DNA from: Pseudomonadota bacterium | GTDB taxonomy: Bacteria; Pseudomonadota; Alphaproteobacteria; Sphingomonadales; Sphingomonadaceae | Length of the DNA: 64,000 nucleotides | Assembly (NCBI GenBank): GCA_963205175.1 | Contig: CAUJIW010000192.1 | Span: forward strand, 1 to 64,000 | Reading direction: 5' to 3' | In this document: positions 1-8,081 of the stretch, in pieces | Layout of the letters: each line of letters starts with the position of its first letter | Position numbering within the stretch: position 1 is the stretch's first letter | The notes under the pieces: model-generated | The model's input: only the letters and a program-made list of their open reading frames with translations | Databases searched by the model: none | Told to the model about the DNA's origin: nothing | Program-made: the position numbers and the translations under genes

Positions 1-1064
1 TGTCACGTGCCTGGCGGGCGTCCATCGGTGACGGCTCCAGCAAGACCGCCCAGCTGGTGGCGACCCCGGTCGTTGCCGACGGCAAGCTGTTCGCCATCGA
101 CACCCAGGCGCGGGTGGTGGCGCTGGATGCGCGCACCGGCCAGAAGCTCTGGACCCGCCAGTTCAGCAAGAAGAAGGAGGGCAAGTCGCTGGCGTTCGGC
201 GGCGGCGTGTCCTACGGCGACGGCAAGCTGGTGGCCACCACCGGCTACGGTATCGTCGCCGCGCTCGATCCCGATACCGGCGCGGTGCTGTGGTCGGTGG
301 ACAAGACCCTGCCGCTGCGGGGCGGCGCCACCGTCGCCCAGGGCCGGGTGTTCGTGCTGACCCAGGACAACGAGCTTTACGCGCTGTCGCTGGACGACGG
401 CAAGGAGCTGTGGGACGCCGCCGGTATCGCCGAGAATGCCGGCCTGCTGGGCGCGGCACCGCCGGCGGTGTCGGCCGATACGCTGGTGGTCGGCTATTCC
501 TCCGGTGAGCTCAACGCCCTGCGGGTCGAGAACGGCCGCGTCACCTGGCAGGATTCGCTGTCGCGTACCGGCCGGCTGAATGCGCTGTCGTCGCTGGTGG
601 ACATCGACGGCGCCCCGGTGATCGATCGCGGCCGGGTGTTCGCCATCGGCCACGGTGGCCGCATGGCGGCGCTGGAACTGGCGACCGGTGAGCGGGTGTG
701 GGAGGCCAATCTTGGCGGCGTCCATGCGCCATGGGTGGCCGGTGATTTCCTTTACATCGTCACCAATGACAGCGAGGTGGTGTGTCTCACCCGCCGCGAC
801 GGCCGCATCCGCTGGATCGCCCGCCTGCAACGCTATGAGAATGTCAAGAAGAAGAAGGGGCTGGTCAGCTGGGCCGGGCCGGTGCTGGGCGGCGATCGTC
901 TGGTGCTGACCTCGTCGAACGGCTACGTCGCCACCCTGTCGCCCTACACCGGCGACATCCTGTCGGTGGAAAAGCTCGGCGACGGCACCTACCTGCCGCC
1001 GATCATTGCCGGCAACACGCTCTATGCCATCACCGACGATGGCGATGTGGCGGCCTATCGCTGA
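1..1064 (+). CDS. bamB: Outer-membrane assembly lipoprotein BamB, 5'-truncated by window edge
   Basis: The reading frame is open from base 3 and ends at TGA 1062-1064, giving about 353 residues; the true start lies before the window. BamB is a periplasmic lipoprotein beta-propeller that scaffolds the BAM complex inserting outer-membrane beta-barrels. The visible part holds at least seven PQQ-like blades of the form 'G.L.....G.V.ALD..TG..LW', for example the blades ending ALDARTGQKLW, ALDPDTGAVLW and ALELATGERVW. A full BamB is about 450 residues, so roughly the first 100, with the lipobox, are missing. der follows about 120 bases downstream on the same strand, a conserved neighbour pair that supports BamB over a soluble PQQ dehydrogenase. 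The blades also lack a dehydrogenase active-site region. Confidence 0.9.
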   Translation, partial: SRAWRASIGDGSSKTAQLVATPVVADGKLFAIDTQARVVALDARTGQKLWTRQFSKKKEGKSLAFGGGVSYGDGKLVATTGYGIVAALDPDTGAVLWSVDKTLPLRGGATVAQGRVFVLTQDNELYALSLDDGKELWDAAGIAENAGLLGAAPPAVSADTLVVGYSSGELNALRVENGRVTWQDSLSRTGRLNALSSLVDIDGAPVIDRGRVFAIGHGGRMAALELATGERVWEANLGGVHAPWVAGDFLYIVTNDSEVVCLTRRDGRIRWIARLQRYENVKKKKGLVSWAGPVLGGDRLVLTSSNGYVATLSPYTGDILSVEKLGDGTYLPPIIAGNTLYAITDDGDVAAYR

Positions 1065-1185
1065 GCCGCCGCCGGCGCCGCCGGCGTGGCGCATGATCGC
1101 CTGTTTTCCCGTGATCGCCTGATTCGCGGCGGCCATGGTGGCATCCCTGCTTCCATCCCGGCCGATCAGGCTATAAGCACGGGCC

Positions 1186-2574
1186 ATGGACAACAGCGCA
1201 CAGCCCACCATCGTCATCATCGGCCGGCCCAACGTCGGCAAGTCGACCCTGTTCAACCGGCTGGTCGGCAAGCGGCTGGCGCTGGTCGACGACACGCCGG
1301 GGGTCACCCGGGACCGCCGCGAGGGCCAGGGCCGGCTGTTCGACATGAAATTCACCATCGTCGACACGGCGGGGCTGGAGGAGGCCGACGCCGAATCGCT
1401 GGCCGGGCGGATGCGCGCCCAGACGGAAGCGGCGCTCGCCGGCGCTGATCTGGCGCTGATGGTGATCGATGCCCGGGCCGGCCTGACGCCGCTCGACCGC
1501 CATTTCGCCACCTGGCTGCGCAGCCAGTCGAAGCCCGTGGTGCTGCTGGCCAACAAGGCGGAAGGCAAGGCGGCGGAGGCCGGCTTCTACGAAGCCTATG
1601 AACTCGGGCTGGGCGAGCCGGTGGGCATTTCCGCCGAGCATGGCGAGGGCATGGCCGACCTGTATCAGGCGCTGGTCGCCCACCTCGGGCTGCCGCCGGA
1701 AGAGGAGGAGGATGACACGCCACCCGCCGAGCCGACACCGGAGGAAGTGGCGGCGGCGCCGTTGCAGCTGGCCATCGTCGGGCGGCCCAACGCCGGCAAG
1801 TCGACGCTGGTCAACCGGCTGATCGGCGAGGACCGCCTGGTCACCGGGCCGGAGGCCGGCATCACCCGCGATTCCATCGCCATTCCCTGGGAATGGAAGG
1901 GCCGGCCGGTCAAGCTGATCGACACCGCCGGTCTGCGCCGGCGCGCCAGGGTCACCACAAAGCTGGAGAAGCTGTCGGCCGCCGATACCAAGCGGGCCAT
2001 CGACTTCGCCGAGGTGGTGGTGCTGCTGCTCGATTCGACGCTGGGGCTGGAAGCCCAGGATCTCAAGATCGCCGATCAGGTGCTGGAGGAAGGCCGGGCG
2101 CTGGTGATCGCGCTCAACAAGTGGGACGCGGTCGACGACCAGGGCAGCCTCTATCGCGGTGTCGCCAAGGCGCTGGAGGACGGGCTGTCGCAGGTCAAGG
2201 GCGTGCCGCTCATCACCTGCTCCGGCGCCACCGGCAAGGGGCTCGACCTGCTGCTGAAAGCCTCGTTCGAGATTCGCGACCTGTGGAGCAAGCGGGTGTC
2301 GACGGCCGGTCTCAACCGCTGGTTCTCGGCGGCGCTGGAGCGCAATCCGCCGCCGGCACCGGGCGGCAAGCGGATCAAGCTGCGCTACATCACCCAGGCG
2401 CGTATCCGTCCGCCCTCGTTCGTGGTGTTCGGCAACCGGCTCGATGACCTGCCGGACAGTTACCACCGCTATCTGGTCAATTCGCTGCGCGACGATCTGG
2501 GTTTCGCCGGCGTGCCGATCCGCATTACCTTCAAGAGCAGCGACAACCCGTTCGCGCGCAAGGACCGGCGGTAG
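1186..2574 (+). CDS. der: Ribosome-assembly GTPase Der (EngA)
   Basis: This 462-residue protein is the double-GTPase Der, needed for maturation of the 50S ribosomal subunit. Two tandem Era-like G domains are visible. The first has a P-loop GRPNVGKST at about residues 13-21 and a DTAG Switch II motif. The second has a P-loop GRPNAGKST starting near residue 199, a DTAG motif and NKWD near 311-314. The C-terminal ~110 residues, ending NPFARKDRR, fit the KH-like RNA-binding domain. The G4 motif of the first domain reads NKAE rather than NKxD. An acidic linker rich in Glu and Asp joins the domains. It lies directly after bamB. Length and motifs are normal for the family. Confidence 0.97.
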   Translation: MDNSAQPTIVIIGRPNVGKSTLFNRLVGKRLALVDDTPGVTRDRREGQGRLFDMKFTIVDTAGLEEADAESLAGRMRAQTEAALAGADLALMVIDARAGLTPLDRHFATWLRSQSKPVVLLANKAEGKAAEAGFYEAYELGLGEPVGISAEHGEGMADLYQALVAHLGLPPEEEEDDTPPAEPTPEEVAAAPLQLAIVGRPNAGKSTLVNRLIGEDRLVTGPEAGITRDSIAIPWEWKGRPVKLIDTAGLRRRARVTTKLEKLSAADTKRAIDFAEVVVLLLDSTLGLEAQDLKIADQVLEEGRALVIALNKWDAVDDQGSLYRGVAKALEDGLSQVKGVPLITCSGATGKGLDLLLKASFEIRDLWSKRVSTAGLNRWFSAALERNPPPAPGGKRIKLRYITQARIRPPSFVVFGNRLDDLPDSYHRYLVNSLRDDLGFAGVPIRITFKSSDNPFARKDRR

Positions 2575-2594
2575 GGCACACCGGGGGAGCGGCC

Positions 2595-3569
2595 ATGCTG
2601 AGCGCCTACAGTCTCTCCAGCGGTCAGTTGTCACCCGGTGCCATCAGTGACGGCGTGGAGCGGGCGGTGTGGGTTGATCTGCTCGAACCCACCCGCGAGG
2701 AGGAGCGGCAGGTCGAGCAGTCGACCGGGCTCGCCGTGCCCACCCGTGAGGAAATGGCGGAGATCGAAATCTCCAACCGTCTCTACGAGGAGGATGGCGC
2801 CAGTTTTGCCACGGTCTCGCTGCTGGTCGGTGCTTCCGCCGACAAGCCGGCCCTGACTCCCGTCACCTTCATTCTCAAGGGCGAGCGCCTGCTCACCGTC
2901 CGCTACAGCCCGGTGCGGGCGTTCGAGGCCTTCACGCTGCAGGCCTGCCGGCCGGTGGGGCAGCGCTTCTCCGGCTCGGTCGCCGTGCTGCTGGGGCTGA
3001 TGGAGGCCGTCGTCAACCGGCTCGCCGACACGCTGGAGCAGAGCGGCGTGTCGCTGGACATCATGGCGCAGAACATCTTCGAGGAGGAAAGCCGGTTCCG
3101 CCGCGCCGAGGTGCGGGATTTCCGCAACGTGCTGCGGCGGCTCGGCCGCAAGGGCGACATGCTGTCCAAGGCGCGCGAGAGCCTGGTCAGCCTCGGCCGC
3201 ATGACCGCGTTTCTGTCGGCGATCATCGAGGCGGATGCCGCGCACAAGGAAAACCGCACCCGGCTGAAATCGATCGGGCGCGATATCGCCGCGCTCACCG
3301 ACCATGTGAGTTACCTCACCGGGCGCATCAGTCTGCTGCTGGACGCGACGCTGGGTCTCATCAACATGGAGCAGAACGGCATCATCAAGATTTTCTCGGT
3401 GGCGGCTGTCATCTTCCTGCCGCCGACGCTGGTCGCGTCCATCTACGGCATGAATTTCGAGCATATGCCGGAGCTGAGGTGGATGCTGGGATACCCCTTT
3501 GCCCTGATCATGATGGTCGCCGCCGCGGTGCTTCCCTATGTCTATTTCAAGCGCAAGGGCTGGCTGTGA
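2595..3569 (+). CDS. corA: CorA-family divalent metal ion transporter
   Basis: This 324-residue inner-membrane protein belongs to the CorA family, which forms homopentameric channels for Mg2+ or Co2+/Ni2+. The N-terminal ~260 residues form the cytoplasmic funnel with long helices. Two transmembrane helices follow at the C terminus, and the first ends in the diagnostic YGMNF (GMN selectivity motif) near residues 284-288. The very C terminus is basic (YFKRKGWL), as in CorA. It starts 20 bases after der, behind a GGGGGAG ribosome site, and may be read through with it. Sequence alone does not separate Mg2+ import (CorA) from Zn2+ export (ZntB). CorA is preferred because of the intact GMN and the general fit. 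Confidence 0.88.
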   Translation: MLSAYSLSSGQLSPGAISDGVERAVWVDLLEPTREEERQVEQSTGLAVPTREEMAEIEISNRLYEEDGASFATVSLLVGASADKPALTPVTFILKGERLLTVRYSPVRAFEAFTLQACRPVGQRFSGSVAVLLGLMEAVVNRLADTLEQSGVSLDIMAQNIFEEESRFRRAEVRDFRNVLRRLGRKGDMLSKARESLVSLGRMTAFLSAIIEADAAHKENRTRLKSIGRDIAALTDHVSYLTGRISLLLDATLGLINMEQNGIIKIFSVAAVIFLPPTLVASIYGMNFEHMPELRWMLGYPFALIMMVAAAVLPYVYFKRKGWL

Positions 3570-3807
3570 CGCGGGGGGCGGGCCGTGACGCCGAGGCTGG
3601 TCGTGCGCGGGGGGCTGGTCTATTCACATCCCATTCAGTAGTTGGCTGCTAGAGCCTGATCGTGAGAGACGCAGGCGTCCCGGCCGTGACCTCGACGATA
3701 AACAGGACTTTTATCAACAGGTTGGGCCTTGATTCCTCGTTCATGCCGGGTCACCCTCAACCAGTCATGGTTCCGGGCGGCACGGCGCGGGCGCGAGTTG
3801 GAGTGAG

Positions 3808-4299
3808 ATGACGGCGCGGAGCATGATCCCCGGTCTGCTGCTGCTGGCGATGTCGGCAGGCATGATGGCGGCGCATCCCGCAGTGGCGCAGGGGTATGCG
3901 CAGCCGATTGTCCGGGTGCCCGATGCCGCCGCGACCGATCGTCCCGACGACACGCCGCCTGCGGCCGCCGACGCCGCGGAGACGGGCGAGCGGATCAGCT
4001 GCGTGTCGGTCGATGCCATCCGCCAGGCCGAGATCAAGAGCGACCGGGTGGTCGAGCTGCGCCTGCGCGGCGGCGCCATCTACGAGATGCGACTGGCCGG
4101 CCGCTGCCACGGGCTCGCCTTCTATGACGGCTTCTATTACCGCACCACACCGTCACGCCAGCTGTGCGCCGGCATTGATGTCATCATGGCGCGCTCCGGC
4201 AGCCGCTGCCCGATCGACGCCTTCGTCCTGGTCGGCAAGGCAAAGGTGAAAAAGGGCAAGGCCGACAAGGCGGAGAAGGCCGAAAGGTCTCCCCGCTAG
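3808..4299 (+). CDS. Secreted small protein resembling the DUF6491 family
   Basis: This 163-residue protein starts with a clear Sec signal peptide, hydrophobic and ending PAVAQ near residue 28, so it is probably periplasmic. After an Ala/Asp/Pro-rich stretch, residues ~65-145 form a compact domain with four cysteines (ISCVSV, GRCHGL, RQLCAG, SRCPID), likely two disulfides. The arrangement 'C...I.......R...LR..GG..Y...L...C.GL.F.DGF.YRT' resembles DUF6491. The C-terminal tail is Lys-rich (KVKKGKADK). ATG is preceded by TTGGAG. The function is unknown. It sits alone after a ~240-base gap and is convergent with gcrA. The family match is from memory of the pattern and is moderate. Confidence 0.7.
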   Translation: MTARSMIPGLLLLAMSAGMMAAHPAVAQGYAQPIVRVPDAAATDRPDDTPPAAADAAETGERISCVSVDAIRQAEIKSDRVVELRLRGGAIYEMRLAGRCHGLAFYDGFYYRTTPSRQLCAGIDVIMARSGSRCPIDAFVLVGKAKVKKGKADKAEKAERSPR

Positions 4300-4399
4300 C
4301 GCGATCGCTTCAGGTGGCGCCAGCCCGCGGCGTGAGGTGTGGCGGGCATTTCCGAAAAGGCCCGTTTCCGGAAAGCCCGGCCGCCCGGCATCGGCGAAT

Positions 4400-4828
4400 T
4401 TATCGCCGGCCGCCCAGCATCGGCGGCATGGGCCGGCGGTCGCGGCGCGGCAGCTGTGCCTGGTAGGCAACCGCGCAGTGCTCGGGGCAATAGGGGAAGC
4501 CTGGCTGCACCGGTTTGCCGCAGAAGTGGAAGTCTTCCTCGCCCGGGTGCCCATGCGGCCACTTGCAGACCTTGTCGGAAAGTTCCAGCAGCGTCACCCG
4601 TTCCGGCTTCACGACAGGCTTGGGCTTTTTCGGCGCCGGCGGCGCCGCCTTCTTCGGCGCCTCCGCCTTCACCGGCGACGGTCGCGCCTTGAGGCCGAGG
4701 CGGTGGGCCTTGCCGATGACGGCGTTGCGCGTCACGCCCTCGCCCAGTTCTTCGGCGATCTGGCTGGCCGACAGGCCCTTTTCCCACAGCCGCTGCAGCA
4801 GCTCGATGCGTTCGTCGCTCCAAGACAT
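4400..4828 (-). CDS. gcrA: Cell-cycle regulator GcrA
   Basis: This 142-residue protein matches GcrA, the alphaproteobacterial cofactor of sigma-70 that activates promoters carrying CcrM-methylated GANTC sites. The N terminus (WSDERIELL, then LSASQIAEELG and TRNAVIGKAHRLGL) is the helix-turn-helix DNA-binding domain. A Pro/Lys/Ala linker follows. The C-terminal domain carries the Cys/His cluster CKWPHGHP...CGKPVQPGFPYCPEHC, which contacts sigma-70. Length and both domains are typical. It is convergent with the secreted-protein gene and divergent from the ABC permease. A GANTC site lies 16 bases upstream of its start codon, suggesting methylation-linked control. Confidence 0.95.
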   Translation of the reverse strand: MSWSDERIELLQRLWEKGLSASQIAEELGEGVTRNAVIGKAHRLGLKARPSPVKAEAPKKAAPPAPKKPKPVVKPERVTLLELSDKVCKWPHGHPGEEDFHFCGKPVQPGFPYCPEHCAVAYQAQLPRRDRRPMPPMLGGRR

Positions 4829-4844
4829 GGCGTACCTCTAACTC

Positions 4845-4849
4845 GATTC
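4845..4849. promoter_or_regulatory. GANTC (CcrM-type) site in the gcrA upstream region
   Basis: GATTC on the + strand (GAATC on the gcrA strand) lies 16 bases before the gcrA ATG. GANTC is the recognition site of the CcrM methyltransferase and the docking context for GcrA. A role in autoregulation is inference from position only. Confidence 0.45.
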
Positions 4850-4949
4850 GCGTCCTACATAAGGACAGTGCGTTCCCTTGGCGAGACCTTGCGGTCGCCT
4901 TTGTCACAGGATAGCTGAACGGGACACGTCACGGGAGTCCGCATTCATC

Positions 4950-5786
4950 ATGGCCGAGGCCACCGACATCGCCGCATCGCCCCGCTTCCAGCCGCCGGGT
5001 GTGCCGCGCATCGGCGTGGTCAACTGGTACGGCCTTGGTATCCTCTACGCCAAGGAAGTGCGCCGCTTCTGGAAGGTGCAGACCCAGACCATCTGGGCGC
5101 CCGCCATCACCACGCTGCTGTTCCTCGCCATCTTCACCGTGGCGCTGGGGCGGGGCGGCCACACCCTGCTGGGTCACCCGTTCGCCAATTTCGTGGCGCC
5201 GGGTCTGATCGTCATGGCGATGATCCAGAACGCCTTTGCCAACACCTCCTCGACCATCCTCATCGGCAAGGTCCAGGGCACCATCATCGACGTGCTGATG
5301 CCGCCGCTGTCGGCCGGCGAGCTGACGGCGGCGTTCCTCGGCGGCGCCATCACCCGCGCCGTCGCCGTCGGTCTCGCGGTGTGGCTGGCCATGCTGCTGT
5401 GGCCGGGTGTCGAGGTCGTGGTGCGTCATGGCTGGGCGGTCGTCTATTACGGCCTGATGGGCGCGGTGATGCTGGGGGCCATGGGCATTCTCACCGGCAT
5501 GTGGGCCGAGAAGTTCGACCACGCGGCCGCCATCACCAACTTCGTCATCCAGCCGCTGTCGCTGCTGTCGGGCACCTTCTACACACTGGACAAGCTGCAC
5601 GGTCACTGGGCGGCGGCAAGCCACGCCAACCCGTTCTTCTTCATCATCGACGGCTTCCGCTACGGCTTCCTCGGCGTGTCGGATGGGCCGCTGCTGTTCG
5701 GCGCGCTGTTCCTCGCCGGCATCAACCTGGCGCTGGTGGCGCTCACCTACGCGCTGTTCCGCAGCGGCTGGAAGCTGCGCGCCTGA
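4950..5786 (+). CDS. ABC-2 type transporter permease
   Basis: This 278-residue polytopic inner-membrane protein has the layout of ABC-2 permeases. A cytoplasmic N terminus (NWYGLGILYAKEVRRFWKV) leads into six hydrophobic segments. The ABC-2 signature region is near the fifth segment (ITNFVIQPLSLLSGTFY...HANPFFFIIDGFRYGFLG). Such permeases pair with an ATPase to export drugs, lipids or polysaccharides. I chose ATG 4950 because the reading upstream of it lacks hydrophobic or conserved sequence. No ATP-binding partner is adjacent, which is unusual, because the two halves are normally co-operonic. The substrate cannot be told. Confidence 0.88.
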   Translation: MAEATDIAASPRFQPPGVPRIGVVNWYGLGILYAKEVRRFWKVQTQTIWAPAITTLLFLAIFTVALGRGGHTLLGHPFANFVAPGLIVMAMIQNAFANTSSTILIGKVQGTIIDVLMPPLSAGELTAAFLGGAITRAVAVGLAVWLAMLLWPGVEVVVRHGWAVVYYGLMGAVMLGAMGILTGMWAEKFDHAAAITNFVIQPLSLLSGTFYTLDKLHGHWAAASHANPFFFIIDGFRYGFLGVSDGPLLFGALFLAGINLALVALTYALFRSGWKLRA

Positions 5787-5800
5787 CGCCATCTGTCGAG

Positions 5801-5827
5801 CCCCGCCGCGCGTCGCGGCTTCTGGGG
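5801..5827 (+). terminator. Possible weak terminator hairpin after the ABC permease
   Basis: GCCGCG-CGT-CGCGGC (5805-5819) is flanked by CCCC and GGGG, which can extend the stem across an internal loop. No T-run follows, so this is a weak call. It sits 15 bases after the permease stop. Confidence 0.3.
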
Positions 5828-5882
5828 AACATCCGCCACAGGCGCACCCCGGGCCAGGGTGACGGGCGGTGCCTCGTCGCGA

Positions 5883-5975
5883 TTTTTACCAGAAATGAGA
5901 AAGATCGAACGCCAACGGACGCCAATCTGGCACACTGATAGGTAAAAAGCAACAACAATCGCTTTATTGCAATAA
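5883..5975. repeat. AT-rich intergenic palindromes
   Basis: Between the convergent permease and nadC genes lies a stretch much richer in A+T than its surroundings. It contains an 8-base inverted repeat, TTTTTACC (5883-5890) and GGTAAAAA (5941-5948), and a perfect 12-base palindrome TTATTGCAATAA (5964-5975). No ORF is convincing here. It may be a regulator site or a scar of an inserted element. Confidence 0.5.
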
Positions 5976-6027
5976 TGGTGGCGATTTCAGGCGGTTGTCG
6001 CTGTCGGGCGCGACCTTGAAGCGTTCG

Positions 6028-6873
6028 TCAGGCCGTCAGGAAGTCGAGCCCGATGTCGACGGCGGGGGCCGACTGGGTGACCCGACCCACCGACACGTAG
6101 GTGACGCCGGTCTCGGCGATGGCGCGGACGGTGTCCAGCCGCACCCCGCCGGAGGCTTCGGTCGGCACCCGGCCGGCGATCAGCGCCACCGCCTGGCGCA
6201 GGGTGGCCGGGTCCATGTTGTCGAGTAGCAGCCGGTCGGCGCCGGCGGCCAGCGCCGGTTCGATCTGGTCGAGGCGGTCCACCTCGACCTGGATGCCGGC
6301 AAGGCCGGCGCCCTTGGCCGCGCTCACCGCCTCGGTGATGCCGCCGGCGACGGCGATGTGGGTGTCCTTGATCAGCACGCCGTCGAACAGGCCGATGCGG
6401 TGGTTGGCCGCGCCGCCCATGCGGGTGGCGTATTTCTCCAGCAGCCGCAGGCCCGGCAGGGTCTTGCGGGTGTCGAGCAGGGTGGCGCCGGTGCCGGCGA
6501 TGGCGTCGACATACTGGCGGGTCAGCGTGGCGATGCCCGAGAGGTGCTGCGCGGTGTTGAGCGCCGAGCGTTCGGCGGTCAGCAGCGCGCGGGCGTTGCC
6601 GGTGATGGTCATCAGCACGTCGCCGGCGGCCAGCCGGGCGCCGTCCTCGGCGGCGATCTCGATGGTGCAGTCGGGGTCGAGGGTGCGGAAGAACTCGGCG
6701 GCGAGCGCCAGCCCGGCGACGACGATCGGCTCGCGGGTCGCCATCACCGCCTTCAGCCGGGCATCGGCGGGAATGGTGGCCGCCGAGGTGATGTCGCCGA
6801 CGTCGCCGAGATCCTCGGCCAGCGTTGAACGGATGAAGGCGTCGCGTTCAGCGTCGGACAGCGGCAGCGGCAT
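6028..6873 (-). CDS. nadC: Nicotinate-nucleotide pyrophosphorylase (quinolinate phosphoribosyltransferase)
   Basis: NadC converts quinolinate and PRPP to nicotinate mononucleotide, CO2 and PPi, the third step of de novo NAD synthesis. The protein is 281 residues. It has the N-terminal open-faced sandwich with 'EDLGDVGDITSAA', then the barrel with 'SGIATLTRQYV', 'LDTRKTLPGLRLLEKYA', 'GGAANHRIGLFDGVLIKDTH' and 'LLDNM', all NadC hallmarks. The start at ATG 6873 is supported by AAGGAG seven bases upstream. It follows nadA by 96 bases on the same strand, so they probably form one operon. Confidence 0.96.
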   Translation of the reverse strand: MPLPLSDAERDAFIRSTLAEDLGDVGDITSAATIPADARLKAVMATREPIVVAGLALAAEFFRTLDPDCTIEIAAEDGARLAAGDVLMTITGNARALLTAERSALNTAQHLSGIATLTRQYVDAIAGTGATLLDTRKTLPGLRLLEKYATRMGGAANHRIGLFDGVLIKDTHIAVAGGITEAVSAAKGAGLAGIQVEVDRLDQIEPALAAGADRLLLDNMDPATLRQAVALIAGRVPTEASGGVRLDTVRAIAETGVTYVSVGRVTQSAPAVDIGLDFLTA

Positions 6874-6969
6874 GGGCGAACTCCTTGGCGGTCTCGGCAG
6901 GGGTCTTGTTAGCGGGCGCACGGCCACGGGCGGCCGCGCGGGCGCGGAATGGCTGGACCGGGGTGGGGC

Positions 6970-7986
6970 TCAGCCGTTGGGCAGGTCGGGCTGGCCGGCG
7001 GCCCTGGGCGCCATGTCCAGCATCCGGTTGAGCGACTGCAGCGCCTTCACCCGGGTTGCCTCCGGCACCTCGATCCGGGGTGTCAGGTCACGCAGGCAGA
7101 GATAGACCTTCTCCAGCGTGTTCAGCCCCATGTAGGGGCAGTTGTTGCAGTTGCAGTTGCCGTCGGCGCCGGGCGCGCCGATGAAGGTCTTGTGGGGGGC
7201 GGCCAGCCGCATCTGGTGGATGATGTGCGGCTCGGTGGCGACGATGATGGTGTCGGCGTCGCTTTCCAGCGCGAACTTCAGGATGCCCGAGGTGGCGCCG
7301 ACATAATCGGCATGGTCGAGGATGAAGCCCGGGCATTCCGGGTGGGCGGCCACCGGCGCATCGGGGTGCCGGGCCTTGAGCTTGATCAGCTCGGACTCCG
7401 AGAAGTTCTCGTGCACGATGCACGAGCCCGGCCACAGCAGCATGTCGCGGCCGGTCTTGCGGTTGAGATAGGCGCCCAGATGCCGGTCGGGGGCGAAGAT
7501 GATCTTCTGGTCCGCCGGCAGCTGGCCGATGATGTGCTCGGCCGACGACGAGGTGACGATGATGTCCGACAGCGCCTTCACCTCGGCCGAGCAGTTGATG
7601 TAGGTGAGCGCGATGTGGTCCGGGTGGGCGGCGCGGAACTTCGCGAAATCCCCGGGCGGACAGCTGTCCTCCAGGCTGCAGCCGGCGTTGAGGTCGGGCA
7701 GCACCACGGTCTTGTGCGGCGACAGGATCTTCGCCACTTCCGCCATGAAGCGCACGCCGCAGAACACGATGACCTCGGCGTCGGTGGCGGCCGCCTTGCG
7801 CGACAGGTCGAGCGAGTCGCCGACGAAGTCGGCGAGATCCTGGATCTGCGCCTCCTGGTAATAGTGGGCGAGGATGACGGCGTTCTTCTCGCGCCGCAGC
7901 CGGTTGATCTCGGCAATCAGGTCGGTTCCCGGCGCCGGCCGCTCGCGGCCCACCAGCGGATCGGGGAATGTCAGTCGGGCGTCCAT
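6970..7986 (-). CDS. nadA: Quinolinate synthase A
   Basis: NadA is the [4Fe-4S] enzyme condensing iminoaspartate with dihydroxyacetone phosphate to quinolinate. The 338-residue protein shows the opening '[22 protein letters not shown]', the cluster-ligand cysteines in '[12 protein letters not shown]', 'HPECPGF' and 'CNCNNCPYM', and the 'TSSSA' and 'MLLWPGSC' segments expected of the family. GGAGGTGA precedes the ATG. nadC follows. nadB, usually linked to these genes, is not present on either side within the window. Confidence 0.97.
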   Translation of the reverse strand: MDARLTFPDPLVGRERPAPGTDLIAEINRLRREKNAVILAHYYQEAQIQDLADFVGDSLDLSRKAAATDAEVIVFCGVRFMAEVAKILSPHKTVVLPDLNAGCSLEDSCPPGDFAKFRAAHPDHIALTYINCSAEVKALSDIIVTSSSAEHIIGQLPADQKIIFAPDRHLGAYLNRKTGRDMLLWPGSCIVHENFSESELIKLKARHPDAPVAAHPECPGFILDHADYVGATSGILKFALESDADTIIVATEPHIIHQMRLAAPHKTFIGAPGADGNCNCNNCPYMGLNTLEKVYLCLRDLTPRIEVPEATRVKALQSLNRMLDMAPRAAGQPDLPNG

Positions 7987-8081
7987 GTCGTCTCACCTCC
8001 CGGCGGAGGCAACCTCCGCGTCTGGGTCGCTTATGTGGCGTGTGACGGCCGCTCGGGCAAGGGCAAAGGGGGAAGGCGAGT

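Noticed and set aside
3697-3715. GATAAA/TTTATC inverted repeat before the secreted-protein gene
   Set aside because: Only six bases per arm, a common size by chance, with no further support.
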